Both the position numbers and the translations under genes were made by a program. The notes under the pieces are model-generated. The model had not been told where the DNA came from and searched no databases. It saw only the letters and a program-made list of their open reading frames with translations. A DNA stretch of 64,000 nucleotides from Massilia eurypsychrophila (lineage in GTDB: Bacteria; Pseudomonadota; Gammaproteobacteria; Burkholderiales; Burkholderiaceae_D), in NCBI RefSeq assembly GCF_002760655.1, contig NZ_PDOC01000002.1, forward strand, positions 186,001-250,000, in the 5' to 3' direction. Positions 45,376 to 54,344 of the stretch are shown one piece after another. The first letter of the stretch is position 1, and each line of letters begins with the position of its first letter.

Positions 45376-46686
45376 TTAGGTTTTCGGGCGCTGGTCGATC
45401 ACGCGCCGCGCCTTGCCGGTCATGGTGCGTTCGATGCCGGCGCTTGCCATCAGCGTCACTTTGGTCGACACGCCGACGTGGGTCTTGATCTGGTGTTCGA
45501 GGTCGCGGCTTAACAATACCACCGCTTCCTCGGTCATGGTGATGCGCAGTTCGCCGAGCACCTCGAGCTTGTCGAGGTGGCCGTCGCGCGAGACCACCAG
45601 CTGGTAGTGGGGCGCGAGCGACGGCATCTTCAGGATCAGCTCTTCGATCTGGGTCGGGAACACGTTGACGCCGCGGATGATCAGCATGTCGTCGGAGCGG
45701 CCGGTGATCTTGCCCATGCGGCGCATCGAGCGCGAGGTCGGCGGCAGCAGGCGCGTCAGGTCGCGGGTGCGGTAGCGGATGACCGGCAGCGCTTCCTTGG
45801 TGAGCGAGGTGAATACCAGCTCGCCCTCTTCGCCGTCGGGCAGCACTTCGCCGGTTTCCGGATCGATCACCTCGGGATAGAAGTGGTCTTCCCAGATCAC
45901 CGGGCCGTCCTTGCTCTCGATGCATTCGCTGGCCACGCCTGGTCCCATCACTTCGGACAGGCCGTAGATGTCGACCGCGTCGATGCCGGCGCGCGCTTCG
46001 ATTTCGGCCCGCATCGCCTCGGTCCACGGCTCGGCGCCGAAGATGCCGACCTTCAGCGACGAGTCGGCCGCGTCCATGCCCTGGCGCGAGAATTCCTCGA
46101 TGATGTTGAGCATGTACGACGGCGTCACCATGATGATGTCGGGCTTGAAGTCGCAGATCAGCTGGACCTGCTTTTCGGTCTGGCCGCCCGACATCGGGAT
46201 CACGGTGCAGCCAAGACGCTCGGCGCCGTAGTGCGCGCCAAGGCCGCCGGTGAACAGGCCGTAGCCGTAGGAGACGTGCACCATGTCGCCCGGCCGCCCG
46301 CCGGCGGCGCGGATCGAGCGCGCCACCACGCCGGCCCAGGTGTCGATGTCGTTCTGGGTGTAGCCGACCACGGTGGCCTTGCCGGTGGTGCCGCTGGACG
46401 CGTGGATGCGCACCACTTTTTCGCGCGGCACGGCGAACAGGCCGAACGGATAGTTATCGCGCAGCGTCTTTTTCTCGGTGAACGGAAACTTGGCCAGGTC
46501 GGCGAGCGACTTGAGGTCGTCCGGATGGACGCCGGCGGCGTCGAACGCGGCGCGGTAGTGCGGCACGTTGTCGTAGGCGTGCCTGAGCGTCCACTTCATG
46601 CGCTCGAGCTGCAGCGATTGCAGTTCGTCGCGGCTGGCGCGTTCGATCGGCTCCAGGTCGCCTGGTGCGGGGGTGCGTTGGACCAT
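45376..46686 (-). CDS. paaK: Phenylacetate-CoA ligase
   Basis: A 436-residue AMP-forming ligase of normal PaaK length. The ATP/AMP motif is 'HASSGTTGKATVVGYT', followed by 'YGYGLFTGGLGAHYGAE' and 'DIYGLSEVMGPGVASEC'; the C-terminal domain holds 'GKITGRSDDMLIIRGVNVFP'. It activates phenylacetate to phenylacetyl-CoA, the first pathway step. AAGGAG precedes the ATG. Confidence 0.95.
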   Translation of the reverse strand: MVQRTPAPGDLEPIERASRDELQSLQLERMKWTLRHAYDNVPHYRAAFDAAGVHPDDLKSLADLAKFPFTEKKTLRDNYPFGLFAVPREKVVRIHASSGTTGKATVVGYTQNDIDTWAGVVARSIRAAGGRPGDMVHVSYGYGLFTGGLGAHYGAERLGCTVIPMSGGQTEKQVQLICDFKPDIIMVTPSYMLNIIEEFSRQGMDAADSSLKVGIFGAEPWTEAMRAEIEARAGIDAVDIYGLSEVMGPGVASECIESKDGPVIWEDHFYPEVIDPETGEVLPDGEEGELVFTSLTKEALPVIRYRTRDLTRLLPPTSRSMRRMGKITGRSDDMLIIRGVNVFPTQIEELILKMPSLAPHYQLVVSRDGHLDKLEVLGELRITMTEEAVVLLSRDLEHQIKTHVGVSTKVTLMASAGIERTMTGKARRVIDQRPKT

Positions 46687-46711
46687 ACTTGTCTCCTTCT
46701 TTGAATTCGTG

Positions 46712-47164
46712 TCAGGCGGCGGCGACTTCGGCCACCATGCCGGCGACCCGGTGCGACTTACCGCGGAACAGCGCGATGGTGCGGCCGTCCTGGTTGAGCA
46801 CCTTGATGTCGTAGACGCCGGTCTTGCCGGCGAGTGCCTGCTCGGTCGCTTCGGCGGTCAAGAGGTCGCCCTCGCGGCCCGGCGCCAGGTAGTCGATGGT
46901 GCAGCCGGCGCCCACCGTGTTGTGGTTGTGCGAGTTACAGGCGAAGGCGAAGGCGCTGTCTGCCAGCATGAAGATGTAGCCGCCGTGGCAGGTCTGGTGG
47001 CCGTTGAGCATATCGGCGCGCACCGCCATCGTCATGCGCGCGTAGCCGGGCCGGATTTCGGCCAGCAGCATGCCGAGCGCCTGGCTGGCGGGATCGCGGT
47101 CGAACATGGTCTTGCCGGCCAGTTCAGCCAACTGTTGAGCTTCGAAGCGGGAATTGCTATGCAT
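46712..47164 (-). CDS. paaI: Phenylacetyl-CoA-type hotdog thioesterase PaaI
   Basis: A 150-residue hotdog-fold thioesterase. The PaaI signature 'NGHQTCHGGYIFMLADSAFAFACNSHN' lies around residues 54-80, with the catalytic Asp in 'LADSAF'. It hydrolyses ring-hydroxylated phenylacetyl-CoA esters, protecting the CoA pool. Its ATG at 47164 overlaps the paaH stop by 8 bases, so the two are translationally coupled. Confidence 0.92.
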   Translation of the reverse strand: MHSNSRFEAQQLAELAGKTMFDRDPASQALGMLLAEIRPGYARMTMAVRADMLNGHQTCHGGYIFMLADSAFAFACNSHNHNTVGAGCTIDYLAPGREGDLLTAEATEQALAGKTGVYDIKVLNQDGRTIALFRGKSHRVAGMVAEVAAA

Positions 47165-48719
47165 GAAAAAGTGCTCCTGCCGGCGCGCCGGCGAGTTTGC
47201 GGCGCAGCAGCGGCGAGACGCGGTAGCGGTCCTCGCCGTAACTGGCGGCCAGGTTGGTGAGGACGGTGACCACTTGCGCGACGCCGATGGCGTCGGTCCA
47301 GGCCAGCGGGCCGCGCGGGTAGTTGACGCCCTTTTGCATCGCGATGTCGACCGCGGCGGCGCTGCAGACGCCCTGGTTGACGGCGTCGGCCGCCTCGTTG
47401 GCGAGCATGGCGACGGTGCGCATGACAACCATGCCGGGCACGTCGTCGATGCGGGTGACGGCAAAGCCGGCCGCCTGGAACAGCCCGACCACAGACAGCC
47501 AGGCAGCTTCGCCGCACTGGTCGGCCCTGGCCAGCGCGATGCGGCCGGCGCCGGCGTAGTCGAACGCCAGGTCGAACAGCACCGTGTCCGGATGCTTGTT
47601 GGCGGCCGCGCGCTCGGTGGCGCTGCGCCCGTCAGTGAGGAACACGGCCGCGCCGTTGCAGTGGAAAGCCGGCGCCTCGTGCTCGGCGGCCCCGGGCAGC
47701 GGCTTGCGATGCGCGACGGTGAAGCCGGCGTCCGCGAAGCGCTGCTCCATCTGGTTGGTGACGACGTTGACGGTACCCGGATCGATGCTGACGCTGAGCG
47801 TTTCAGGGCGCGGCTGCGGCGTTTCGGTTTGCGGCGCCGGTTTGGCGTGGTCGTCGCCGTACTGGTAAAAGCCGCGGCCCGATTTGCGGCCGAAGAAACC
47901 GGCATTGACCATCTCCTGCTGCAGCACCGAGGGCGCAAAGCGCGGGTCGCCGAAGTAGGCCTGGTGCACCGACTGGGTGACCGAAAAGTTGACGTCGTAG
48001 CCGATCAGGTCCATCAGTTCGAAGGGGCCCATGCGGAAGGCGCCGGCTTCGCGCATCACCGCGTCGAGCGTGGCGGCGTCGGCGGCCTGCTCTGACAGCA
48101 GGCGCAGCGCTTCGCCGTAGAACGGGCGGGCGACGCGGTTGACGATGAAGCCGGGGGTCGACTTGGCGTGCACCGGGTTCTTGCCCCAGGTGGCGGCGGT
48201 GGCGTAGACGGCATCGGCGACGGCCGGATCGGTGGCCAGGCCGCTGATCACTTCGACCAGCGCCATCAGCGGCACCGGGTTAAAGAAGTGCATGCCGACT
48301 ACTTGCTGCGGGCGGCGCAATTCGGCCGCAATGGCGGTGACGGAAATGGAAGACGTATTGGTGGCGAGGATGCAGTCGTCGGCGACGATGGTTTCGAGGT
48401 CGGCGAACAGCGTGCGCTTGGCTTGCAGGTTCTCGACGATCGCCTCGACGACGATGGCGGCGTCGCGCATGTCGGCCAGGCTGGCGGCGACGTGCAGGCG
48501 GCCTTTCGCCGCGGCGGCGTCGGCAGCCGTCATGCGGCCTTTTTCCAGCAGCCGGTCATAGACCTTGCCGATGGCGTCGATCGCCTTGGCGGCGGCGTCG
48601 ATCCGGGTATCGAACAGCAGCACGCGGTGGCCGGCACTGGCGGCTACCTGCGCGATGCCGGAACCCATGGCGCCGCTGCCTACGACCGCGACGACACTGC
48701 CTTTTTCGAGAGCTGTCAT
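47157..48719 (-). CDS. paaH: 3-hydroxyadipyl-CoA dehydrogenase (PaaH)
   Basis: A 520-residue protein with an N-terminal Rossmann domain ('VAVVGSGAMGSGIAQVAASAG') and two 3HCDH C-terminal repeats: 'NPVHAKSTPGFIVNRVARPF' and a second copy 'VPGMVVMRTVAMLANEAADAVNQG'. This tandem arrangement, longer than E. coli PaaH, is usual in beta- and gammaproteobacterial PaaH/PaaC proteins. It oxidises 3-hydroxyadipyl-CoA with NAD+. One base separates it from paaG. Confidence 0.93.
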   Translation of the reverse strand: MTALEKGSVVAVVGSGAMGSGIAQVAASAGHRVLLFDTRIDAAAKAIDAIGKVYDRLLEKGRMTAADAAAAKGRLHVAASLADMRDAAIVVEAIVENLQAKRTLFADLETIVADDCILATNTSSISVTAIAAELRRPQQVVGMHFFNPVPLMALVEVISGLATDPAVADAVYATAATWGKNPVHAKSTPGFIVNRVARPFYGEALRLLSEQAADAATLDAVMREAGAFRMGPFELMDLIGYDVNFSVTQSVHQAYFGDPRFAPSVLQQEMVNAGFFGRKSGRGFYQYGDDHAKPAPQTETPQPRPETLSVSIDPGTVNVVTNQMEQRFADAGFTVAHRKPLPGAAEHEAPAFHCNGAAVFLTDGRSATERAAANKHPDTVLFDLAFDYAGAGRIALARADQCGEAAWLSVVGLFQAAGFAVTRIDDVPGMVVMRTVAMLANEAADAVNQGVCSAAAVDIAMQKGVNYPRGPLAWTDAIGVAQVVTVLTNLAASYGEDRYRVSPLLRRKLAGAPAGALFHA

Positions 48720-48720
48720 G

Positions 48721-49512
48721 TCACTCTCCGCGGAAGTTGGCGGGACGCTTGGCGATGAAGGCGGCGACGCCCTCCTTGTAGTCATGGCTGTAACCGAGTT
48801 CGCGCATCATCTCGCCTTCAAGCTTGAGCTGCTCGGGCAGCGTGTTGGCGTAGCTGGCCTGCAGCGCTTTCTTGGTGAACGCGAGGCCCTTGGTCGGCGC
48901 CACCGCAAACTGCTCGGCCATCGCCATCGCTTCTTCCATCAGCTTGGCGTCGTCGACGCACTTCCAGATCAGGCCCCACTGCTCGGCTTTTTCGGCGCTC
49001 AGCTTTTCGCCCAGCATGGCCAGACCCGTGGCGCGCGCCTGGCCGATCAACCGCGGCAGGTGCCAGGTGCCGCCGGTGTCGGGGATCAGCCCGAGCTTGC
49101 AGAACGATTCGATGAAGCTGGCCGACCTGGCGGCGAGCACGATGTCGCAGGCCAGCGCCAGGTTGGCGCCGGCACCGGCGGCGACGCCGTTGACGGCGCA
49201 GATCACCGGCATCGGCAGCGCGCGCAGCGACAGCACCAGCGGCGCGTAGTACTGCTCGACCGAGGCGCCGAGGTCGACGCCGTCCTTGCCCGGTTCGACC
49301 GCGCGGTCGCCCAGGTCCTGGCCGGCGCAAAAACCACGACCGGCGCCGGTCAGCACCAGCACGCGCACGCTCGGATCGGTGGCGGTCAGCGCCAGCGCAT
49401 GGCGCACTTCGATGTGCATCGCCTGGGTGAAGCTGTTGAGCTTATCGGGGCGGTTCAGCGTCAGTTTGGCGACGCCATTCTCAATCTGGAACAGGATGCT
49501 GGCGTAGTTCAT
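48721..49512 (-). CDS. paaG: 1,2-epoxyphenylacetyl-CoA isomerase
   Basis: A 263-residue crotonase-fold enzyme. 'GAGRGFCAGQDLGDR' (about residues 56-70) and 'CKLGLIPDTGGTWHLPR' (about 137-153), with the catalytic Asp in 'PDTGG', mark PaaG rather than PaaF. It turns the ring epoxide into the oxepin. paaF, the sister crotonase gene usually next to it, is missing here. Confidence 0.93.
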   Translation of the reverse strand: MNYASILFQIENGVAKLTLNRPDKLNSFTQAMHIEVRHALALTATDPSVRVLVLTGAGRGFCAGQDLGDRAVEPGKDGVDLGASVEQYYAPLVLSLRALPMPVICAVNGVAAGAGANLALACDIVLAARSASFIESFCKLGLIPDTGGTWHLPRLIGQARATGLAMLGEKLSAEKAEQWGLIWKCVDDAKLMEEAMAMAEQFAVAPTKGLAFTKKALQASYANTLPEQLKLEGEMMRELGYSHDYKEGVAAFIAKRPANFRGE

Positions 49513-49539
49513 GCGGTCTCCAACTATTGTTGTTGTGGG

Positions 49540-50616
49540 TTACTCGGCCTGGTCGAAGTCGACCACCACCTTGTCGGTCACGGGGAAGCTCTGGCACGAC
49601 AGGATGAAGCCGCGCGCGATTTCGTAATCCTCGAGCGCGTAGTTGACGTCCATGTCGACCTTGCCGTCGATTAGCTTGCAGCGGCAGGTCGAGCAGACGC
49701 CGCCCTTGCACGAGTAGCGCATGTCGATGCCGGCGCGCAGACCGGCGTCGAGGATCGATTCCTTGTCCTTGTCCATCGCGAACGTGGTGTGGTTGCCGTC
49801 CATGATGACGGTGACCTCGGTCTCGTGCGGCACGTCGGCGCTGTGCGCGCGCGGCTTGTGCTGGTGCTTCGGGATGCTGGCGGCGAACAGCTCGATCTTG
49901 ATGTCGTGCTTGGGCATGCCGGCTTCCTGCAGCGCGGCCGAGACACCCAGCATCATGTCTTCCGGCCCGCAGATGAAGGCGGTGTCGATGTCCTCGACGC
50001 GGATCCAGTGGCGCAGCAGCTGCTCGGTTTTTTCCTTGGTGATGCGGCCGTTGAACAGGTCGATGTCCTGCTGTTCGCGGCTCATCACGTAGGCCAGCTG
50101 CAGGCGGCCCATGTACATGTCCTTCAGGTCGGTCAGCTCTTCCTTGAAGATGACGGACGACGACGCGCGGTTGCCGTAGAAGAGCGTGAAGCGGCTGTTC
50201 GGTTCAGCCAGCAGCGTGGTCTTGATGATCGACAGGATCGGCGTGATGCCGCTGCCGGCGGCGAAGGCGACGTAGTTGCGCGTGCTATCGGCCGACAGCG
50301 CTGTGTTGAAGTGGCCCATCGGCGGCATCACTTCGATGACGGTGCCAGGTCTGAGCGTATCGTTGGCCCAGGTCGAGAACAGGCCGCCGGTGGTGCGCTT
50401 GATGGCCACGCGCAGCAGGTCGTCCTGCACCGACGAACAGATCGAGTAGGAGCGGCGCACGTCTTCGTCGTTGATCTGGGCGCGCAAGGTCAGGTGCTGG
50501 CCCTGCTGGTAGCGGAAGCTGCCGGCCAGTTCGGGCGGCACATTGAAGGTGACGGCGATGGTGTCGCGCGTTTCGTTGCGCACCGCCGCAACCGTCAGGG
50601 GATGAAATTTGCTCAT
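49540..50616 (-). CDS. paaE: Phenylacetyl-CoA epoxidase reductase subunit PaaE
   Basis: A 358-residue reductase from the ATG at 50616. It has a ferredoxin-NADP reductase-like FAD domain ('RRSYSICSSVQDD', 'AAGSGITPILSIIKTTL') and a C-terminal plant-type 2Fe-2S domain ('YSCKGGVCSTCRCKLIDGKV', cysteines in the usual C-x4-C-x2-C spacing plus 'LSCQS'). It feeds electrons from NADPH to the PaaABC di-iron oxygenase. Confidence 0.94.
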   Translation of the reverse strand: MSKFHPLTVAAVRNETRDTIAVTFNVPPELAGSFRYQQGQHLTLRAQINDEDVRRSYSICSSVQDDLLRVAIKRTTGGLFSTWANDTLRPGTVIEVMPPMGHFNTALSADSTRNYVAFAAGSGITPILSIIKTTLLAEPNSRFTLFYGNRASSSVIFKEELTDLKDMYMGRLQLAYVMSREQQDIDLFNGRITKEKTEQLLRHWIRVEDIDTAFICGPEDMMLGVSAALQEAGMPKHDIKIELFAASIPKHQHKPRAHSADVPHETEVTVIMDGNHTTFAMDKDKESILDAGLRAGIDMRYSCKGGVCSTCRCKLIDGKVDMDVNYALEDYEIARGFILSCQSFPVTDKVVVDFDQAE

Positions 50617-50624
50617 GGTGGGCC

Positions 50625-51152
50625 TTAGTGGCACTTGAAATAATCGAACGGCTCGCGGCAGTCGAGGCACTTGTAGAGCGCCTTGCAGGGCGTCGAGCCG
50701 AATTGGCTGGTCAGCTCCGAGTGGGTCGAGCCGCAGTTGGGGCAGGCGACGATCAGCTTGGGCGGCGCCGCGCCGCGCTTGACGCCGGTGTGCAGGCCGC
50801 TGATGTCGATGACCTGCTGCGCGGGCGGGGCGATGCCGTAGCCTTTCAGCGCGGCCTTGCCCGCTTCGCTCATCCAGTCGGTAGTCCAGGCGGGAGAGAG
50901 CTGGTTCACCAGCCGCACCTTCGGCACGCCGTGGCTGTGCAGCGCTTCGGTGACCGCTTCGGCGATCACCTGCATCGCCGGGCAGCCCGAATAGGTGGGC
51001 GTGATGGTGACGACGCATTCGTCGCCATCCCAGTCGACCGCGCGCACGATGCCCAGGTCGACCACCGAGATGACGGGTATCTCGGGATCGGCGACCTGGC
51101 CGAGCCAGTCCCAGACTTGTGCGCTTTCGACTGCCTGCTGCGTCATTACCAT
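50625..51152 (-). CDS. paaD: Phenylacetate epoxidase assembly protein PaaD
   Basis: A 175-residue protein. The N-terminal DUF59/MIP18 domain ('WLGQVADPEIPVISVVDLGIV', 'TYSGCPAMQVI') is followed by a zinc-ribbon-like tail with four cysteines ('CPNCGSTHSE', 'KCLDCREPFDYFKCH'). PaaD helps mature the PaaABCE complex iron centres. ATG codons at 51152 and 51146 are both possible; the second overlaps the paaC stop as TAATG and has the better-spaced GGGAG. Confidence 0.92.
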   Translation of the reverse strand: MVMTQQAVESAQVWDWLGQVADPEIPVISVVDLGIVRAVDWDGDECVVTITPTYSGCPAMQVIAEAVTEALHSHGVPKVRLVNQLSPAWTTDWMSEAGKAALKGYGIAPPAQQVIDISGLHTGVKRGAAPPKLIVACPNCGSTHSELTSQFGSTPCKALYKCLDCREPFDYFKCH

Positions 51153-51904
51153 TGTGCTCCCGGGTAGGCGCGCTGCAGGAACTGCATCTCGGCGAGGATG
51201 AAGCCGAGGTGCTCGCTGTGCACGCCCTTCTTGCCGCCGCGCTGCATCCAGGCGTCCGCCGCCGGCATGGCGATGGTCGCTTCGGCGAAGATTTCGGCGA
51301 CGTGTTCGAGGAAGGCGGCGCGCAGGCCGGCGGCATCTGGCGCCACGCCCTGCTCGGCCATGGCGTTGTCGATGGCGTCGTAGGTGAACATCTCGCCCGT
51401 GTACATCCACAGCTGGTCGGCCGCGGCCTGGGTCCTGGCGTGGCTTTCGGCGCTGCCGTCGCCGAGGCGCACGACCAGGTCGCCGCTGCGGCGCAGGTGG
51501 TAGGTCACTTCCTTGATCGACTTTTCGGCGATTTCGGCGATGCGCGCATCGGTCGACTTGAGCAGGCCAAGCATCAGGAAGTAGTGCCAGGTGTCGAAGT
51601 AGAACTGGCGCACCATGGTGTCGGCGTAGTTACCGTTCGGCTGCTCGACGAGCAGGCAGCAGCGCAGCGCCGGCGCGTCGCGCATGAAGGCGAGGTCGTC
51701 TTCGCTGCGGCCCTGGCCTTCGAGTTCGGTGGCGTAGCCGTACCACATGCGGGTCTGGCCGAGCAGGTCGAGCGCGACGTTGGTCAGCGCCATGTCTTCT
51801 TCCAGCGCCGGGCCTTTGCCGCACAGCTGCGAGAGCTGCTGCGACAGGATCAGCGCGTTGTCGCCCTGGCGCAGCAAGTAATCAAGCTTGTCGTGCGCGT
51901 TCAC
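51146..51904 (-). CDS. paaC: Phenylacetyl-CoA epoxidase structural subunit PaaC
   Basis: A 252-residue helical ferritin-like subunit ('LDYLLRQGDNALILSQQLSQLCG', 'DTWHYFLMLGLLKSTDARIAEI'). PaaC pairs with catalytic PaaA but lacks the full di-iron ligand set. It overlaps paaB by 4 bases (ATGA) and paaD by up to 7 bases. Confidence 0.94.
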   Translation of the reverse strand: MNAHDKLDYLLRQGDNALILSQQLSQLCGKGPALEEDMALTNVALDLLGQTRMWYGYATELEGQGRSEDDLAFMRDAPALRCCLLVEQPNGNYADTMVRQFYFDTWHYFLMLGLLKSTDARIAEIAEKSIKEVTYHLRRSGDLVVRLGDGSAESHARTQAAADQLWMYTGEMFTYDAIDNAMAEQGVAPDAAGLRAAFLEHVAEIFAEATIAMPAADAWMQRGGKKGVHSEHLGFILAEMQFLQRAYPGAQW

Positions 51905-52185
51905 AGGTTTTTCACTCCTTCGGGCATCGGGAAAAAGGTCGGGTGGCGATACACCTTGCTGTTGGCCGGCTCGAACAGGGCGCCCTTGTCGGACGGGCTG
52001 GAGGCGACGATGTCGGTGGCGCGCACGACCCAGATCGAGACGCCCTCGTTGCGGCGGGTGTAGACGTCGCGTGCGTTATTGACCGCCATCTCGGCGTCGG
52101 GTGCGTGCAGGCTGCCGACATGCTTGTGCGCCAGGCCATGCTGGCTGCGGATGAAGACTTCCCACAGGGGCCATTCTTTGCTCAT
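51901..52185 (-). CDS. paaB: Phenylacetyl-CoA epoxidase subunit PaaB
   Basis: A 94-residue protein of normal PaaB size. It begins 'EWPLWEVFIRSQHGLAHKHV', then 'GSLHAPDAEMAVNNARDVYTRRNEGVSIWVV', the conserved family core. PaaB bridges PaaAC dimers in the epoxidase complex. CGGAG precedes the ATG. Confidence 0.94.
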   Translation of the reverse strand: MSKEWPLWEVFIRSQHGLAHKHVGSLHAPDAEMAVNNARDVYTRRNEGVSIWVVRATDIVASSPSDKGALFEPANSKVYRHPTFFPMPEGVKNL

Positions 52186-52206
52186 GCTGTACTCCGTAGT
52201 TTTTAT

Positions 52207-53193
<987 letters not shown>

Positions 53194-53230
53194 GCTGATC
53201 TCCGTTTGCAAAAGCTGAATTGCATAGTAC

Positions 53231-53285
53231 GATACAAAAAATGATCTGCATACAGAAAAATCGAATCAAATCGGTTTTTCTGTAT
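53231..53285. promoter_or_regulatory. Palindromic operator between paaA and paaX
   Basis: ATACAGAAAAATCG (53250-53263) and CGGTTTTTCTGTAT (53272-53285) are complementary at 13 of 14 positions around 8 central bases. A third related half-site, GATACAAAAAATGATC, starts at 53231. The site lies in the AT-rich gap between divergent paaA and paaX, where PaaX would repress both. It differs from the E. coli PaaX site (TGATTCG-type), although GATTCG is present inside the central part on the minus strand. Confidence 0.65.
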
Positions 53286-53384
53286 CTTATTCGCATCGTC
53301 ATGATGTTGAAAAATTAATCGTGCGCCGATCCGGCGACAAAGTAAACTGCAGTTTTGCTTGCTCGCCGCCCACTACATCGACCT

Positions 53385-54302
53385 ATGAAACAATGGAACA
53401 GCACTGAATGGATCGCCCACTTCCTGGCCAGCGATCCGCCCCGTTCGAAGTCGCTGGTGATGACCATTTTCGGCGACGCCATCGCGCCGCACGGCGGCAC
53501 CGTATGGCTGGGCAGCCTGATCGAGCTGCTGGCGCCGTTCGGCGTTAACGACCGGCTGCTGCGCACCAGCGTGTTCCGGCTGGCGCAGGAGGGCTGGCTG
53601 GTGGCCAGCCGCGACCGCCGGCGCAGCGCCTACGCGATCCTGCCGCAGGCGCAGCCGCGCTTCGAGCGCGCCAACCGGCGCATCTACGCGCCGCTGGAGG
53701 TGCACTGGGATGGCCACTGGACGCTGCTGCTGGCGTCGGGCGGGCAGCTCGAGGCGCCGCTGCGCGCGGCGCTGCGCAAGGAGCTGCTGTGGGAAGGCTA
53801 CGCGCTGGTGACGCCGGGCGTGTTCGGCCATCCGGCGGCGGACATCGACGTGTTGCGCGACATCCTCGAGCGACTGGGCGCCGGCGGCAAGCTGTTCGCC
53901 TGCCGCGCGACCGAATTGCCGGGCGTGGCGGGGCGGCCGCTGCCGGAACTGGTCGGCGACGGCTGGGACCTGTCGGGCGTGTCCGCGGGCTATCAGCAGT
54001 TCATCGACCGGTTCGAGCCGCTATTGGGGTTGCCCGCGCCGATGGCGCCGCAGCAGGCGTTCGTCATCCGCACCCTGCTGATACACGCCTACCGCCGGGT
54101 GCAGCTGCACGACCCGATGCTGCCGGTCGAGCTGCTGCCCGATCCGTGGCCGGGCGCGCGGGCGTACGAACTGGCGCGCGCGCTGTACCGGCAGATCTGC
54201 GCCGCGGCCGAGGAGCACGTGATGGCGGCGATGCTGCGCGAGGATGACGGGGCGGCGCCGGCGGACGCCGGCTTCTTCGAGCGCTTTGGCGGGCTCCAGT
54301 AA
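53385..54302 (+). CDS. paaX: Phenylacetate operon repressor PaaX
   Basis: A 305-residue protein from the ATG at 53385 (MKQWNST). An N-terminal winged helix ('SLVMTIFGDAIAPHGGTVWL', 'LLRTSVFRLAQEGWLVASRD'), a central domain ('WTLLLASG', 'GYALVTPGVFGHP') and the C-terminal helical part ('FVIRTLLIHAYRRVQLHDP') match PaaX. It represses the paa genes until phenylacetyl-CoA binds. It is divergent from paaA, with the palindromic operator between them. Confidence 0.93.
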   Translation: MKQWNSTEWIAHFLASDPPRSKSLVMTIFGDAIAPHGGTVWLGSLIELLAPFGVNDRLLRTSVFRLAQEGWLVASRDRRRSAYAILPQAQPRFERANRRIYAPLEVHWDGHWTLLLASGGQLEAPLRAALRKELLWEGYALVTPGVFGHPAADIDVLRDILERLGAGGKLFACRATELPGVAGRPLPELVGDGWDLSGVSAGYQQFIDRFEPLLGLPAPMAPQQAFVIRTLLIHAYRRVQLHDPMLPVELLPDPWPGARAYELARALYRQICAAAEEHVMAAMLREDDGAAPADAGFFERFGGLQ

Positions 54303-54344
54303 ATCGACGGGCAGCAGCGGATCCGGCGTCGATCGATCGCGGCG

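Noticed and set aside
48721-49512. PaaF as identity of the crotonase
   Set aside because: The 'GRGFCAGQDLGDR' and 'PDTGGTWHLPR' segments are those of PaaG. PaaF has different residues and is usually shorter.
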